Positions 17,721-26,534 of a stretch of 64,000 bases of DNA are shown one piece after another. A program made the position numbers and the translations under genes. Each line of letters opens with the position of its first letter. Position 1 is the first letter of the stretch. The notes beneath the pieces are model-generated. The model was not told the DNA's origin, did no database searches, and saw only the letters and a list, made by a program, of their open reading frames with translations. The stretch lies in the NCBI RefSeq assembly GCF_002097535.1, contig NZ_CP020772.1:1302001-1366000 (forward strand), read 5' to 3'. The stretch comes from Halobacillus mangrovi (GTDB taxonomy: Bacteria; Bacillota; Bacilli; Bacillales; Halobacillaceae).

Positions 17721-20700
17721 TTATGATGGGATGGCTGTATTTTCCTCAGCGGTTTGTTGCAGGCGCTGGCGTTTTGATTTTCTGAAATGAAGCAGTTCGT
17801 AAAAGACTGGCACAACCACAAGCGTCAGTACAGTTGCACCCGCAAGCCCTCCAATGACGACAACAGCTAAGGATTTAGATACTAAGCTGCCATCTTCTGT
17901 TGGGCCAAATAAAAGCGGAATCATGGCGCAAATCGTCGCAATAGCCGTCATAACTACTGGGCGGAGGCGGGTGCCGCAGGCCTCGATGATCGCTTCGCGA
18001 ATAATCATTGTTTCTTCATTTTGTTTCACGCGGTCAATAAGCACGATGGCATTGGTAACGACAATACCAATCAGCATGAGAGCGCCAATCAGAGCGGTCG
18101 GGTCTGCTGGAACACGTGAGATCATAAGACCTAGCACAGCTCCGATGGAAGCAAGCGGTAAAGTGATCAAAATGGCTAAAGGAGCTTTAAAGGTTTTAAA
18201 TGTCAGCACCATAATGAGATAGACGATTAAGATTGAAGCTAACATGGTGAGCCCGAGATCCTGAAAGTCGCTCGCTTGCTGTTCAGCAGCTCCACCTTTT
18301 TCAATGGAGATACCAGCTGGTAAGTCAATCCCGGTTATTTTTTCATCTATTTCTTTTGCGATGACAGAAAGCTCTGATGGCTTTACTTCAGCGGTAACAC
18401 GAACATATAAGTTTCCATCTTTGTGAAGGATGGTACTCGGCTTTTCCTGTTGAGAAATCGTTGCTACGTCAGAGAGCGGAACAATGCCTTCATTTGTAGC
18501 CAGGGAAAGCCCTTTGAGGTCTGATAATGAATCGGGATCTATGCCTGCATTCAGGTAAACAGGCGTTGTCGTTTCTTCTTCTAAATGTACCGTTCCTATA
18601 GGATGGGGATTGATTAAAGAACGTATTTGCATAGCCGTCTGCTGGGCATTTGCTTTTTCTGTCTCCACTTGAACCGTATAAATTGGAGAGGTCTTCTCCT
18701 GGTTACTTGAAACTTTTTTTACACCTTTAACTTCTTCGATCTTCTCCATCATTGATTTGGAGGAGGCAAGAATTTCATCGGTATTGTTTCCTACTACATC
18801 ATAGGTGATCGTAGAGTTTGAGGAGCCTCCAAATATAGAGGATGGCGACGCAGTAATCGTCACGTTCTTTTCTGATTTTTTCGCTTCATTTACTTGATCA
18901 ATGAAGGCTTCTGCATTTGCATTCTCTTCCATGATCACGGTGTAAGTAACCGTGTCTGGATCAGTGACTTGACCGTATTGGGCTGCTTCCTCATTCGATC
19001 CGTATTGGGTAAGCAGATAATCGTAGCCTTCGAAGTCAGTCAATTTGTTTTCAAAATCCACCATCCGTTGGGTAATCTCATTCTTCGGTGTATCACTTGG
19101 AAACGTCATTGTAACGGAAACAAGGGAAGCGTCGTTTGCACTTGTCGCTGCTTTTGGTAAGGCCAGGTATAGACCTACAGAGCCAAGCAGCACCACTATA
19201 GCTAATAGAATCGGGACGAATTTATAGTTCAAAGACCATTTCAGCACGCTCAAGTAACGATTCGGTGTGTGAAGGGGCGGAAGCGTCGTATTTTTCAACA
19301 TGCTTCTGCTTAAAAGCGGAACGACTGTTAAAGCTACGATCAAAGAAGCTAGAAGCGAATACGTTACCGTTAAACCAAATGGAAGCAGGAATGCCCTTAA
19401 CGAACCATTGACGAGCCCCATTGGTAAAAACACCGCGACGGTTATCAGGGTAGAGGATGTGATTGCGCGTGAGACTTCTTTGGTTGCTTCTATAACATTT
19501 TCTTTCGTTAACTTCTGTGCTTGACTGCGTCTGAAGATGTTTTCTACAACAACGATACTATCATCTACCAATCTTCCGACGGCTACGGCTACTCCTCCCA
19601 ACGTGAGGAGGTTCAACGTTACGCCGGAAAGCGATAGTAATAAAAGTGTGAGACCTAGAGATAATGGAATCGAAATGACTGTAACTAAGGTAGGCTTGAA
19701 TTTTCTCAGGAACAACAAGATGACAAGAGTGGCGAATAAAGCTCCCAGTCCAACTTCCCGCACCATGCTGTTTACGGAATGTTCGACCATTCCGCCAGTT
19801 GTAAAGAGGACCGTTGCTTCTGCCCCTTCATAGTCGCGATTGATTCTTTCGACAACGCTTCTTACCTGCTCCCCAGCGGTCACGGCACTTGCGTTATTTT
19901 CTTTAAAAAGAATAACAGCCAGTGCTTCTTTTCCGTTGACTCGGGTGATGGTGTCGTCCGCTTTTATTTTCTCTACAGTGGCAATATCTTTAATCTGGAC
20001 TGGAGGGACATCATTACTCGGCATAGGTAGAGGCAAATTTTTAATTGCGTCTAAAGAAGTCAAGTTGTCAGTCACGTTAATCGTACTTTTTTGACCGTCT
20101 ATTGTCGTCGTTCCAGCTGATGCCGAGACGTCCTGACCTTGCAGCACCCCCATGACAGCATTGACTGGAATACCTAATTGTTCAAGTTTGTCATGATCCA
20201 GGTTGATTTGGACACGGGAACTATTTTCACCCATGACACTCGCTTGCGATAACCCTTCCTGATTTTCGAAGAGAGGCTGGAACTCATTCTTGACTTGTTC
20301 GATATTGTTTTTCGTCAGTCCATCAGCAAAGGTGACGGAGACCTGACCTACTGGAATCATAGATGTGTTAAGTTGGGAGATTTGAGGTTCCCCTACCCCT
20401 TCCGGAAGGCGTATGCCGCTAATCGCTTCCTCTACAGCATTTTTCGCTTCTTTCATGTCGGTCTTAGAATCAAAGTTAATGGTCACTTGAGAATATCCTT
20501 CTCCAGTCGACGACAATACAGAAGTTTTTCCGGATACGGATGAAACGGCTTGTTCTACTGGCTCTGTAATAGTCGAAGTCATCGAACCTGCATCAAAGCC
20601 CTGACCAAGGGTGACCACAGTCACTTGTGGGTTATCCGCTTCAGGCAGAAATTCCATCGGCAGTCGGAAATAGCTGATGGTTCCTATTAATAAAGTAATG

Positions 20701-20759
20701 ATTACGAACAGCGACATAGCTGCCTTATTACGAAAAGCCCAGTTCGTTAACAATTGCAT
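17721..20759 (-). CDS. RND family efflux transporter (AcrB/SwrC-like)
   Basis: This 1012-residue inner-membrane exporter has the RND layout: TM1 near the N-terminus (AMSLFVIITLLIGTISYF), a large extracytoplasmic loop, TM2-6 with VGRLVDDSIVVVENI (paired Asp of the proton relay), then a second loop and TM8-12. It would expel drugs, surfactants or lipids by proton antiport. In Bacillus, SwrC exports surfactin and fatty acids. No membrane-fusion partner or regulator gene is adjacent. It sits between two fatty-acyl catabolic operons, which suggests hydrophobic cargo. GGAGGG precedes the ATG. Confidence 0.9.
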   Translation of the reverse strand: MQLLTNWAFRNKAAMSLFVIITLLIGTISYFRLPMEFLPEADNPQVTVVTLGQGFDAGSMTSTITEPVEQAVSSVSGKTSVLSSTGEGYSQVTINFDSKTDMKEAKNAVEEAISGIRLPEGVGEPQISQLNTSMIPVGQVSVTFADGLTKNNIEQVKNEFQPLFENQEGLSQASVMGENSSRVQINLDHDKLEQLGIPVNAVMGVLQGQDVSASAGTTTIDGQKSTINVTDNLTSLDAIKNLPLPMPSNDVPPVQIKDIATVEKIKADDTITRVNGKEALAVILFKENNASAVTAGEQVRSVVERINRDYEGAEATVLFTTGGMVEHSVNSMVREVGLGALFATLVILLFLRKFKPTLVTVISIPLSLGLTLLLLSLSGVTLNLLTLGGVAVAVGRLVDDSIVVVENIFRRSQAQKLTKENVIEATKEVSRAITSSTLITVAVFLPMGLVNGSLRAFLLPFGLTVTYSLLASLIVALTVVPLLSRSMLKNTTLPPLHTPNRYLSVLKWSLNYKFVPILLAIVVLLGSVGLYLALPKAATSANDASLVSVTMTFPSDTPKNEITQRMVDFENKLTDFEGYDYLLTQYGSNEEAAQYGQVTDPDTVTYTVIMEENANAEAFIDQVNEAKKSEKNVTITASPSSIFGGSSNSTITYDVVGNNTDEILASSKSMMEKIEEVKGVKKVSSNQEKTSPIYTVQVETEKANAQQTAMQIRSLINPHPIGTVHLEEETTTPVYLNAGIDPDSLSDLKGLSLATNEGIVPLSDVATISQQEKPSTILHKDGNLYVRVTAEVKPSELSVIAKEIDEKITGIDLPAGISIEKGGAAEQQASDFQDLGLTMLASILIVYLIMVLTFKTFKAPLAILITLPLASIGAVLGLMISRVPADPTALIGALMLIGIVVTNAIVLIDRVKQNEETMIIREAIIEACGTRLRPVVMTAIATICAMIPLLFGPTEDGSLVSKSLAVVVIGGLAGATVLTLVVVPVFYELLHFRKSKRQRLQQTAEENTAIPS

Positions 20760-21261
20760 TTGTTTCCCTCCAGTTCATTAGATGGTTGATTTAGCTGAGA
20801 AGATCTTCGCAGCTTTGGCTCATCTAAAAGTTACTTGATTTTTTCTTTTCTTACAGCGCCCTGTAGGCTGATTTTGTACTACGTCCAGAGTCGTAGATAC
20901 GTCGGAAATGAAGTGGCCTCCTTTTTTGGTCAGTGAACCCAAATTTAATTTTACTCAACAATGGGCTAACACATTCTATGAATTTATAAATTTATTGATA
21001 GATAGAAGGTGCTGGTTCATTTGTATGTAACACCCTCCCTGACCTCCTTCTTAAAGGTGATTTTATACCTACCACAAGAAAAGATGATATACCTGAGAGG
21101 TAGGAATTAAAACAAAAATTAATTTACACAGTTTACCATCAAAAAAGATAAATTTTCTGCGTGGTGTCCAGATGAGATAGGTGGAGGTGTAATGGGAAGG
21201 AAGCAGGCTCAATTGGAAGTTCAGAAAGTAAGTAATGATTCTACTATAAGGAGTGTTTGTA
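20760..21261. other. Divergent intergenic region, RND pump to second beta-oxidation operon
   Basis: About 500 non-coding bases. They contain a 22-bp near-perfect palindrome at 20793-20814 in the RND leader, a smaller inverted repeat near 20878-20899, and an ATACCTACC half-site near 21066 matching one arm of the TetR-type operator at 1559. I found no convincing gene and no clear promoter. Confidence 0.55.
20793..20814. promoter_or_regulatory. 22-bp palindrome upstream of the RND gene
   Basis: The site AGCTGAGAAGATCTTCGCAGCT matches its reverse complement except for one pair. It lies 34-55 bases upstream of the RND start codon, a common place for a TetR- or MarR-family repressor. The regulator would be encoded elsewhere. 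Confidence 0.45.
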
Positions 21262-22413
21262 GTGAACTTTACATTTGACGAAGATATCTTGAATTTAAAG
21301 AAAAATGTCCGTGACTTCATCCAAACGGAAGTGGAAGCTGTTGCAATGGAAATTGAACGAGAAAACACCATACCACCTCAAATTATTGAGATGTCCAAGG
21401 AGATGGGGTTATTCGGTTTAAGCATCCCAGAAGAATACGGAGGGTTAGGGATTGGAATGGTCGGCAAATGTGCGCTATACGAAGAAATTGGAGCCACTCA
21501 TAATGGTTACACCACCCTAATTGGCGGCCATACGGGGATTGGGACCGTAGGAATCGTTGAACTTGGGAATGAAGAGCAAAAGCGAAAATATTTACCTGCC
21601 TTGGCTCGCGGAGATTCCATTGGAGCTTTTGCGCTGACGGAACCGAGTGCGGGTTCAAACGCAACGAACTTAAAAACTACGGCTATCAAGAGCGGAGACC
21701 ACTATATTTTAAATGGAACAAAGCATTATATTACCAATGCTACAGAGGCAGATGTTTTTACAGTTATGGCCGTCACAGATGCCAGTAAAGGAGCAAAGGG
21801 AATTACCTCTTTTATCGTAGAAAAGGATTTTCCTGGCTTTAAGGTGGGTGCAGTCGAGCCGAAGATGGGGCTGCATGGATCACATTCCGCAGAGATCCTA
21901 TTGGAAGATTGTGAGGTTCCGGTTGAAAATGTCCTTGGTGAAGAAGGGCAAGGCTATGTGAATGCCTTAAAAATTCTTGCCAATGGCCGCGCTGGATTAG
22001 CAGCCAGAAACCTCGGGTCATGCCAGAAACTCTTGGACTTATCCATGCAATATACTCAGGAGCGTGAGCAATTTGGAGTACCGATCATCGAACATCAAGC
22101 CGTTGCGCATATGGTGTCTGAGATGGCCGTAGAAACCGAAGCGCTCCGCTCGTTTACCTATCGGGTCGCCTGGATGGTCGATCAAGGCAAAAAAGTGATC
22201 AAAGAAGCTGCCATGTTAAAGCTATATGGTTCTGAAGTATACAACCGTGTCGCAGATAAAGCTGTACAGGTTCATGGAGGTATTGGGTACATAGCGGATT
22301 ACCCGATCGAACGATTTTTCAGAGATGCAAGGATTACGAGAATCTATGAAGGAACCTCAGAAATCCAGAAAAATATTATCGCCAGTCAATTGAAAAAGGA
22401 ATACAGCCTTTAA
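21262..22413 (+). CDS. Acyl-CoA dehydrogenase (second operon)
   Basis: This 383-residue enzyme carries [16 protein letters not shown] near residue 122, [15 protein letters not shown] near residue 263, [19 protein letters not shown], and [11 protein letters not shown] with catalytic Glu363. It is typical of short- to medium-chain acyl-CoA dehydrogenases. I prefer the GTG at 21262 (8 bases after AAGGAG) to an in-frame GTG at 21253 that overlaps the ribosome site. It is followed by a thiolase and a thioesterase in the same direction, so these three form an operon. Confidence 0.88.
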   Translation: MNFTFDEDILNLKKNVRDFIQTEVEAVAMEIERENTIPPQIIEMSKEMGLFGLSIPEEYGGLGIGMVGKCALYEEIGATHNGYTTLIGGHTGIGTVGIVELGNEEQKRKYLPALARGDSIGAFALTEPSAGSNATNLKTTAIKSGDHYILNGTKHYITNATEADVFTVMAVTDASKGAKGITSFIVEKDFPGFKVGAVEPKMGLHGSHSAEILLEDCEVPVENVLGEEGQGYVNALKILANGRAGLAARNLGSCQKLLDLSMQYTQEREQFGVPIIEHQAVAHMVSEMAVETEALRSFTYRVAWMVDQGKKVIKEAAMLKLYGSEVYNRVADKAVQVHGGIGYIADYPIERFFRDARITRIYEGTSEIQKNIIASQLKKEYSL

Positions 22414-22428
22414 AGAGGAGGGGATTGT

Positions 22429-23613
22429 GTGAGTGAACGTTACGTCATCGCAAGTGCTGTAAGAACTCCAATCGGACGGTATGGAGGCTCATTGAAAAAT
22501 CTATCTTCTGGTCATTTAGCGGCGATAGTCATGAAGGAGGCTGTTAAGAGAGCTGGGTTGTCACCTGAGCAGGTGGATGAAGCGATTATAGGAGAAGTTC
22601 GTCAGACGACGGAGTCCTCCAACGTGGCCCGTGTCGCCGCTTTGCGTGCTGATATTCCTGAATCGTCGCCTGCTTATACGATCAATCGCTTGTGTGCTTC
22701 GGGCATGGAGGCTGTGGCGTCTGGGGTCCAGCAAATCGCTTTTGACCAGGCAGAAATCGTTGTAGCGGGTGGTACCGAAAGCATGAGCCGATCTCCAATT
22801 TACTTAAGAAACTCACGGTTCGGAGGGGACAAACCAGTATTAATAGATTCCAATACAGAAGCAGGCCAGCAGCCACAGGAAATCTACGGGCCAAGTCTGG
22901 GTATGGGTGTCACAGCTGAAAATGTTGCCGAGCGCTATTCGATTTCAAGGGAAGATCAAGATCGCTTTGCTATTGAAAGTCAACGACGAGCTGCTCATGC
23001 CCTGGAGATGGGAATTTTCAAAGATGAAATCACTCCTGTTCAAGTACAGGAAAAGAAGCGTAAAGTGACGGTGGATACAGATGAACATCCACGCCCGCAG
23101 ACTACCCTGGACAAATTGGCGAGCTTGCGGCCTGTATTTAGAGAAAATGGAACGGTTACAGCCGGAAACGCTTGTGGAAGAAATGACGGGGCAACAGCTC
23201 TTGTAGTGATGAAAGAATCGAAAGCGAACGATTTAGGGATCACACCGCTCGTTCGTATTGTCGATTGGGCAGCAGCTGGAGTTTCACCTGAAATCATGGG
23301 AATTGGTCCTGTACCAGCTGTACAAAAACTTTTACAAAGGACAGGGAAGTCGGTTGGTAACATTGGACTTTTCGAATTGAACGAAGCTTTTGCCTCCCAA
23401 TCGTTAGCGGTTATCAGACAACTCGGTCTTGATCATGAAAAAGTAAATGTGAACGGTGGAGCTATCGCTCTTGGGCACCCAGTAGGCGCAAGTGGTGCGA
23501 GGATTATGACCACTTTAATACACGAAATGAAAAGACGAGAGGAACAACATGGGATAGCTACACTGTGTGCTGGAGGAGGCCAGGGAATGGCCATGATGCT
23601 TGAGCTAATCTGA
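22429..23613 (+). CDS. Acetyl-CoA acyltransferase (thiolase)
   Basis: This 394-residue thiolase has the nucleophilic Cys in NRLCASGMEA near residue 89, the His in GGAIALGHPVGASGA near residue 349, and the final CAGGGQGMAMM. It starts at GTG behind GAGGAGGGG, 15 bases after the dehydrogenase. It cleaves a 3-ketoacyl-CoA, or in reverse condenses acetyl-CoA. No hydratase or hydroxyacyl-CoA dehydrogenase is present in this small operon, so those steps must come from elsewhere. Confidence 0.91.
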   Translation: MSERYVIASAVRTPIGRYGGSLKNLSSGHLAAIVMKEAVKRAGLSPEQVDEAIIGEVRQTTESSNVARVAALRADIPESSPAYTINRLCASGMEAVASGVQQIAFDQAEIVVAGGTESMSRSPIYLRNSRFGGDKPVLIDSNTEAGQQPQEIYGPSLGMGVTAENVAERYSISREDQDRFAIESQRRAAHALEMGIFKDEITPVQVQEKKRKVTVDTDEHPRPQTTLDKLASLRPVFRENGTVTAGNACGRNDGATALVVMKESKANDLGITPLVRIVDWAAAGVSPEIMGIGPVPAVQKLLQRTGKSVGNIGLFELNEAFASQSLAVIRQLGLDHEKVNVNGGAIALGHPVGASGARIMTTLIHEMKRREEQHGIATLCAGGGQGMAMMLELI

Positions 23614-23626
23614 GGAGGTAAGGTGG

Positions 23627-24034
23627 ATGACCACAACGATTGATGAAGTCAAGGAAAGCTTTGAAACAAGTCCGTTTTTCTCATTGGTCGGGTTTGAAAT
23701 CACTCGATTTGAAGCTGGTCATGTGACTCTGGAATTGGAGGTTAAAGAAAAACTTCTGAATGCGAACGGCACCTTGCACGGAGGTGTCCATGCTTCCATG
23801 ATCGACATCATTTTAGGCATGGCCATTCGTTCGGAAACAAAAACGAGATGTACAACGATTAATTTGAACACTCATTACCTTGCCCCCGTAAGCAGCGGAG
23901 TCATTACAGCAAAAGGAAGAATTCTGCAACAGGGGTACAAGATTGTAACGGCTGAAGGAGAACTGTTTGATGAAGCTGGACAGATGATTGCCAAAGGTAC
24001 GGGCTCTTATAAATTAATTCGCTCAAAGAAATAG
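23627..24034 (+). CDS. PaaI-family hot-dog thioesterase
   Basis: This 135-residue single hot-dog protein has the PaaI motif NANGTLHGGVHASMID near residues 44-59, where HGG and the following acidic residue form the active site. It would hydrolyse acyl- or aryl-CoA thioesters to recover CoA. It lies 13 bases after the thiolase with GAGGAGG ahead, and closes the operon just before a terminator. Confidence 0.85.
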   Translation: MTTTIDEVKESFETSPFFSLVGFEITRFEAGHVTLELEVKEKLLNANGTLHGGVHASMIDIILGMAIRSETKTRCTTINLNTHYLAPVSSGVITAKGRILQQGYKIVTAEGELFDEAGQMIAKGTGSYKLIRSKK

Positions 24035-24036
24035 CC

Positions 24037-24073
24037 GAGAAGCTTTGTAGTATTGATCTGCAAAGCTTCTTTG
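24037..24073 (+). terminator. Terminator of the second beta-oxidation operon
   Basis: GAAGCTTTG (24039-24047) pairs exactly with CAAAGCTTC (24061-24069) around a 13-base loop, immediately after the thioesterase stop, with a short T-rich end. Confidence 0.6.
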
Positions 24074-24080
24074 CTGAGGT

Positions 24081-24182
24081 TAGGGAACAATGGATCGACG
24101 TTAGGAAACAATACAAGGGGGATAGGGAACAACAATACACCATCGTTAGGGAACAATTTCCGAACGAAGCGTTCAGGAACAA
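24081..24182. repeat. Cluster of five TAGGGAACAA-type repeats
   Basis: Copies start at 24081, 24102, 24123, 24147 and 24173, spaced 21, 21, 24 and 26 bases. Three are exact (TAGGGAACAA), one reads TAGGAAACAA and the last TCAGGAACAA. Several are preceded by CGT. Spacers are unrelated to each other, so this is not CRISPR. Function unknown. Confidence 0.75.
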
Positions 24183-24258
24183 TTCACACGCTTCCATTAC
24201 GCTTCAGTTACAAAATTCGCTATAAGGTTTTATTTTTCTGATAAATCTGTAAACTTTA

Positions 24259-24288
24259 TTGAAGACAAGGGAAAATCTGATGTATAAT
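24259..24288 (+). promoter_or_regulatory. Promoter for cstA
   Basis: TTGAAG (24259-24264) and a consensus TATAAT (24283-24288) are separated by 18 bases and lie just ahead of a cre-like site and the cstA gene. Confidence 0.6.
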
Positions 24289-24299
24289 ACCAAGTAGTA

Positions 24300-24313
24300 T
24301 GTAAACGCATACA
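24300..24313. promoter_or_regulatory. cre-like site downstream of the cstA promoter
   Basis: TGTAAACGCATACA matches the cre consensus TGWNANCGNTNWCA except for one base. It sits just after the -10 box, where CcpA would block transcription. This fits a carbon-starvation gene repressed by preferred sugars. It also overlaps an inverted repeat, GTATG and CATAC. Confidence 0.6.
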
Positions 24314-24345
24314 TAGATGAATAACTTCTAAGAGGAGGGTTTTTT

Positions 24346-26082
24346 ATGAGTGGAATATGGCTTGCGGTCGTTGGAGGCCTCGTATTCTTTCTTGGTTATC
24401 GGTATTATTCAAAATTCATTGCTGAAAAGATCTATCGGTTAGATCCAAATTATGTGACACCTGCACACCAGTACAAAGATGGTGTCGACTTTGTGCCGAC
24501 GAACAAATTTGTGCTTTGGGGTCACCACTTTACATCCGTAGCTGGGGCAGCACCCATTGTCGGTCCTGCCATTGCGGTTTATTGGGGCTGGCTGCCTGCG
24601 GTTCTATGGGTATTGCTTGGAACAGTATTTGCAGCGGGGGTTCATGATTTTGGCACGCTTGTCTTGTCCGTCCGTAACAAAGGTCAATCCGTCGGTACAT
24701 TAGCCAGTAAGCTGATTGGTCAAAAAGCGAAAGTTTTGTTTTTATTCATCATTTTATTGCTTGTATTAATGGTAAATGCCGTCTTTGCTTGGGTCATCGC
24801 GAACTTGTTTATTTCTTTTCCCGCTAGTGTCGTATCGGTATTTATCCAAATTCCGCTAGCCGTTTGGATCGGTTATAGTGTGTATAAGAAAAAAGGAAAT
24901 ATGTTACTGCCTTCGATTGTAGCACTTGCAGTCATGTATTTAGCAGCTATTGTGGCAAGCTACGTGCCTGCATTACAAATTGATCTCGTTAACTATTTTG
25001 GTGGGGAAGGTGCGACGACTCTATTTGGTATGAGCGCGACTTCGATGTCGTTCTTAGTCTGGATCATTGTTTTGATGGTCTATGTGTATATTGCATCGAC
25101 GCTGCCTGTCTGGAAGTTGCTGCAGCCGCGTGATTACATCAACTCTCACCAATTGATTGTCGGTCTTGGACTTCTCTATTTAGGATTGCTTTTCACAAAC
25201 CCTGAGATTACAGCACCAGTGACGAATGCGTCTGCTGATACATCCTGGTTCCCGCTTCTCTTTATTACCATTGCATGCGGAGCGATCTCTGGATTCCACG
25301 GATTAGTGTCCTCAGGGACGTCATCTAAACAGTTGAATAATGAAAAAGACGCTCGCTTTGTAGGATATTTAGGATCTGTCGGAGAAGGTGCGCTTGCTCT
25401 AGTAGCCATCATTGCTGTCGTCACATTCTTCCCTACACAGGGAGAATTTACAGCGACGTATAGCGGTTTTGCTGCAGCTAGTGGAGCAGGTCTGGGTGTG
25501 TTCATTCAAGGTGCAGGACAGCTTGCGTCAGGCCTTGGAATTCCGGCTATGGTTGCTTCTACAATTGTTTCTGTCATCGTCGTGAGCTTTGCGGCAACAA
25601 CGTTGGACTCTTCTGTCCGGCTTATGCGCTATATCATTGCTGAACTTGGAACCGAATATAAGATCAAGCCACTTACGAAAACACATGTGGCGACAACTAC
25701 TGCTGTTGTATCCAGTGCGATGCTAACCCTTATCCCGCAGGGGCCAAAAGGGTTTGGTTCAGGTGGTTATCTGCTATGGCCGTTGTTTGGAACATCCAAC
25801 CAGCTTTTAGCAGGAATCAGCCTACTGTTAGTCTCCATCTGGCTACGCAATCAAGGACGTAATTACCTGCCTACTTTGCTTCCGATGTTGTTCATTATGT
25901 TTATGACACTATGGGCGATGATTGATCAAGTCGTCACAGAATGGGCCCCTTGGGCAGAAGGAAGCGACTGGATGTTATTCAGCTTTGGTGCCATCATTCT
26001 GGTGTTTACATTCTGGATTCTTTTAACAGCTATATCTGCGTTAAGCAAGGGAAATCGTGACTCTGCTCAAAGGAGTGCGTAA
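24346..26082 (+). CDS. cstA: Carbon starvation protein CstA
   Basis: This 578-residue polytopic membrane protein has about 16 hydrophobic segments and the CstA signature regions GHHFTSVAGAAPIVGPAIAV (residues 59-78), AAGVHDFGTLVLSVRNKG near residue 96 and SGFHGLVSSGTSSKQLNNE near residue 316. The family imports pyruvate or peptides when preferred carbon is exhausted. Length fits Bacillus CstA; E. coli CstA is longer. It heads a unit with three accessory genes, separated from them by a hairpin. Its promoter carries a cre-like site. Confidence 0.92.
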   Translation: MSGIWLAVVGGLVFFLGYRYYSKFIAEKIYRLDPNYVTPAHQYKDGVDFVPTNKFVLWGHHFTSVAGAAPIVGPAIAVYWGWLPAVLWVLLGTVFAAGVHDFGTLVLSVRNKGQSVGTLASKLIGQKAKVLFLFIILLLVLMVNAVFAWVIANLFISFPASVVSVFIQIPLAVWIGYSVYKKKGNMLLPSIVALAVMYLAAIVASYVPALQIDLVNYFGGEGATTLFGMSATSMSFLVWIIVLMVYVYIASTLPVWKLLQPRDYINSHQLIVGLGLLYLGLLFTNPEITAPVTNASADTSWFPLLFITIACGAISGFHGLVSSGTSSKQLNNEKDARFVGYLGSVGEGALALVAIIAVVTFFPTQGEFTATYSGFAAASGAGLGVFIQGAGQLASGLGIPAMVASTIVSVIVVSFAATTLDSSVRLMRYIIAELGTEYKIKPLTKTHVATTTAVVSSAMLTLIPQGPKGFGSGGYLLWPLFGTSNQLLAGISLLLVSIWLRNQGRNYLPTLLPMLFIMFMTLWAMIDQVVTEWAPWAEGSDWMLFSFGAIILVFTFWILLTAISALSKGNRDSAQRSA

Positions 26083-26087
26083 CAAGT

Positions 26088-26118
26088 GCCGCACGTGCTC
26101 ACGTGCGGCTTTCCTTTT
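26088..26118 (+). terminator. Strong hairpin between cstA and downstream accessory genes
   Basis: GCCGCACGTG (26088-26097) and CACGTGCGGC (26100-26109) pair perfectly around two bases, followed by TTTCCTTTT. It lies 6 bases after the cstA stop. It looks like a partial terminator that would lower expression of the next three genes relative to cstA. Confidence 0.7.
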
Positions 26119-26139
26119 CATCAAGAGGAGGGACTAAAG

Positions 26140-26523
26140 ATGGTTGAAGTGATGATTCTTCGGGCGGAAAAGGAAATTGGAATGGGCTGTTGTGGTGGAG
26201 TCTGCAGTGATAAAGATGCACTTGTGCATATGGAAGATGAGTTCAAACATCACGATGAGGACAGGCAGAATCTCGGTGAGCTCTACCGAAAAACGATGAC
26301 TGATTATGGAGATCAAGTAGAAATTACTTTTCTCGATCCCAGGAATGTATTAGCGATTACGGTTTACTTTTTGAAACAAGTGAAGGAAAGACAAATCTCT
26401 CCGTTTACTGCATGTCGTCATTTCTTCTTCCATATGAAATACAATGCGATTTTTGTTAATGGAAGAATGGTGGACGGCTTGAACGATTATCATACACAAC
26501 TTAGAAAAGTGTTAAATACGTAA
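26140..26523 (+). CDS. Small CC-rich protein with ArsD-like CCGGVC motif
   Basis: This protein has 127 residues with ATG at 26140 behind GAGGAGGG; an in-frame upstream ATG at 26086 would run through the hairpin and is rejected. It carries vicinal cysteines at 17-18 and Cys22 (GMGCCGGVC), and a later Cys near residue 91 in FTACRHFFFHMK. The CC plus C spacing and total length recall the ArsD metallochaperone (CCSTGVC) and its thioredoxin-like fold, but I cannot confirm homology. Its partner would be the ArsA-type ATPase two genes downstream. Function unknown; metal, metalloid or thiol chemistry is plausible. Confidence 0.72.
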   Translation: MVEVMILRAEKEIGMGCCGGVCSDKDALVHMEDEFKHHDEDRQNLGELYRKTMTDYGDQVEITFLDPRNVLAITVYFLKQVKERQISPFTACRHFFFHMKYNAIFVNGRMVDGLNDYHTQLRKVLNT

Positions 26524-26534
26524 GGAGGGGTAGT

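Larger units (their letters stand above)
24035..24345. other. Intergenic region before cstA: terminator, repeat cluster, promoter
   Basis: No gene is visible. From left to right it contains the terminator of the thiolase operon, five copies of a TAGGGAACAA-type repeat, and the cstA promoter with an overlapping cre-like site. Each is listed separately. Confidence 0.7.

Noticed and set aside
19045..20094. Plus-strand open frames opposite the RND gene
   Set aside because: They overlap the strongly supported minus-strand RND gene, lack ribosome sites and match no family; they are antisense shadows.
24081..24182. Possible CRISPR-like array before cstA
   Set aside because: Repeats are only about 10 bases, spacers are 11-16 bases and not uniform, and no cas gene is present.
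26086..26139. Upstream in-frame start of the CCGGVC protein at 26086
   Set aside because: It would translate through the 26088-26109 hairpin and has no Shine-Dalgarno; GAGGAGGG sits directly before ATG 26140.
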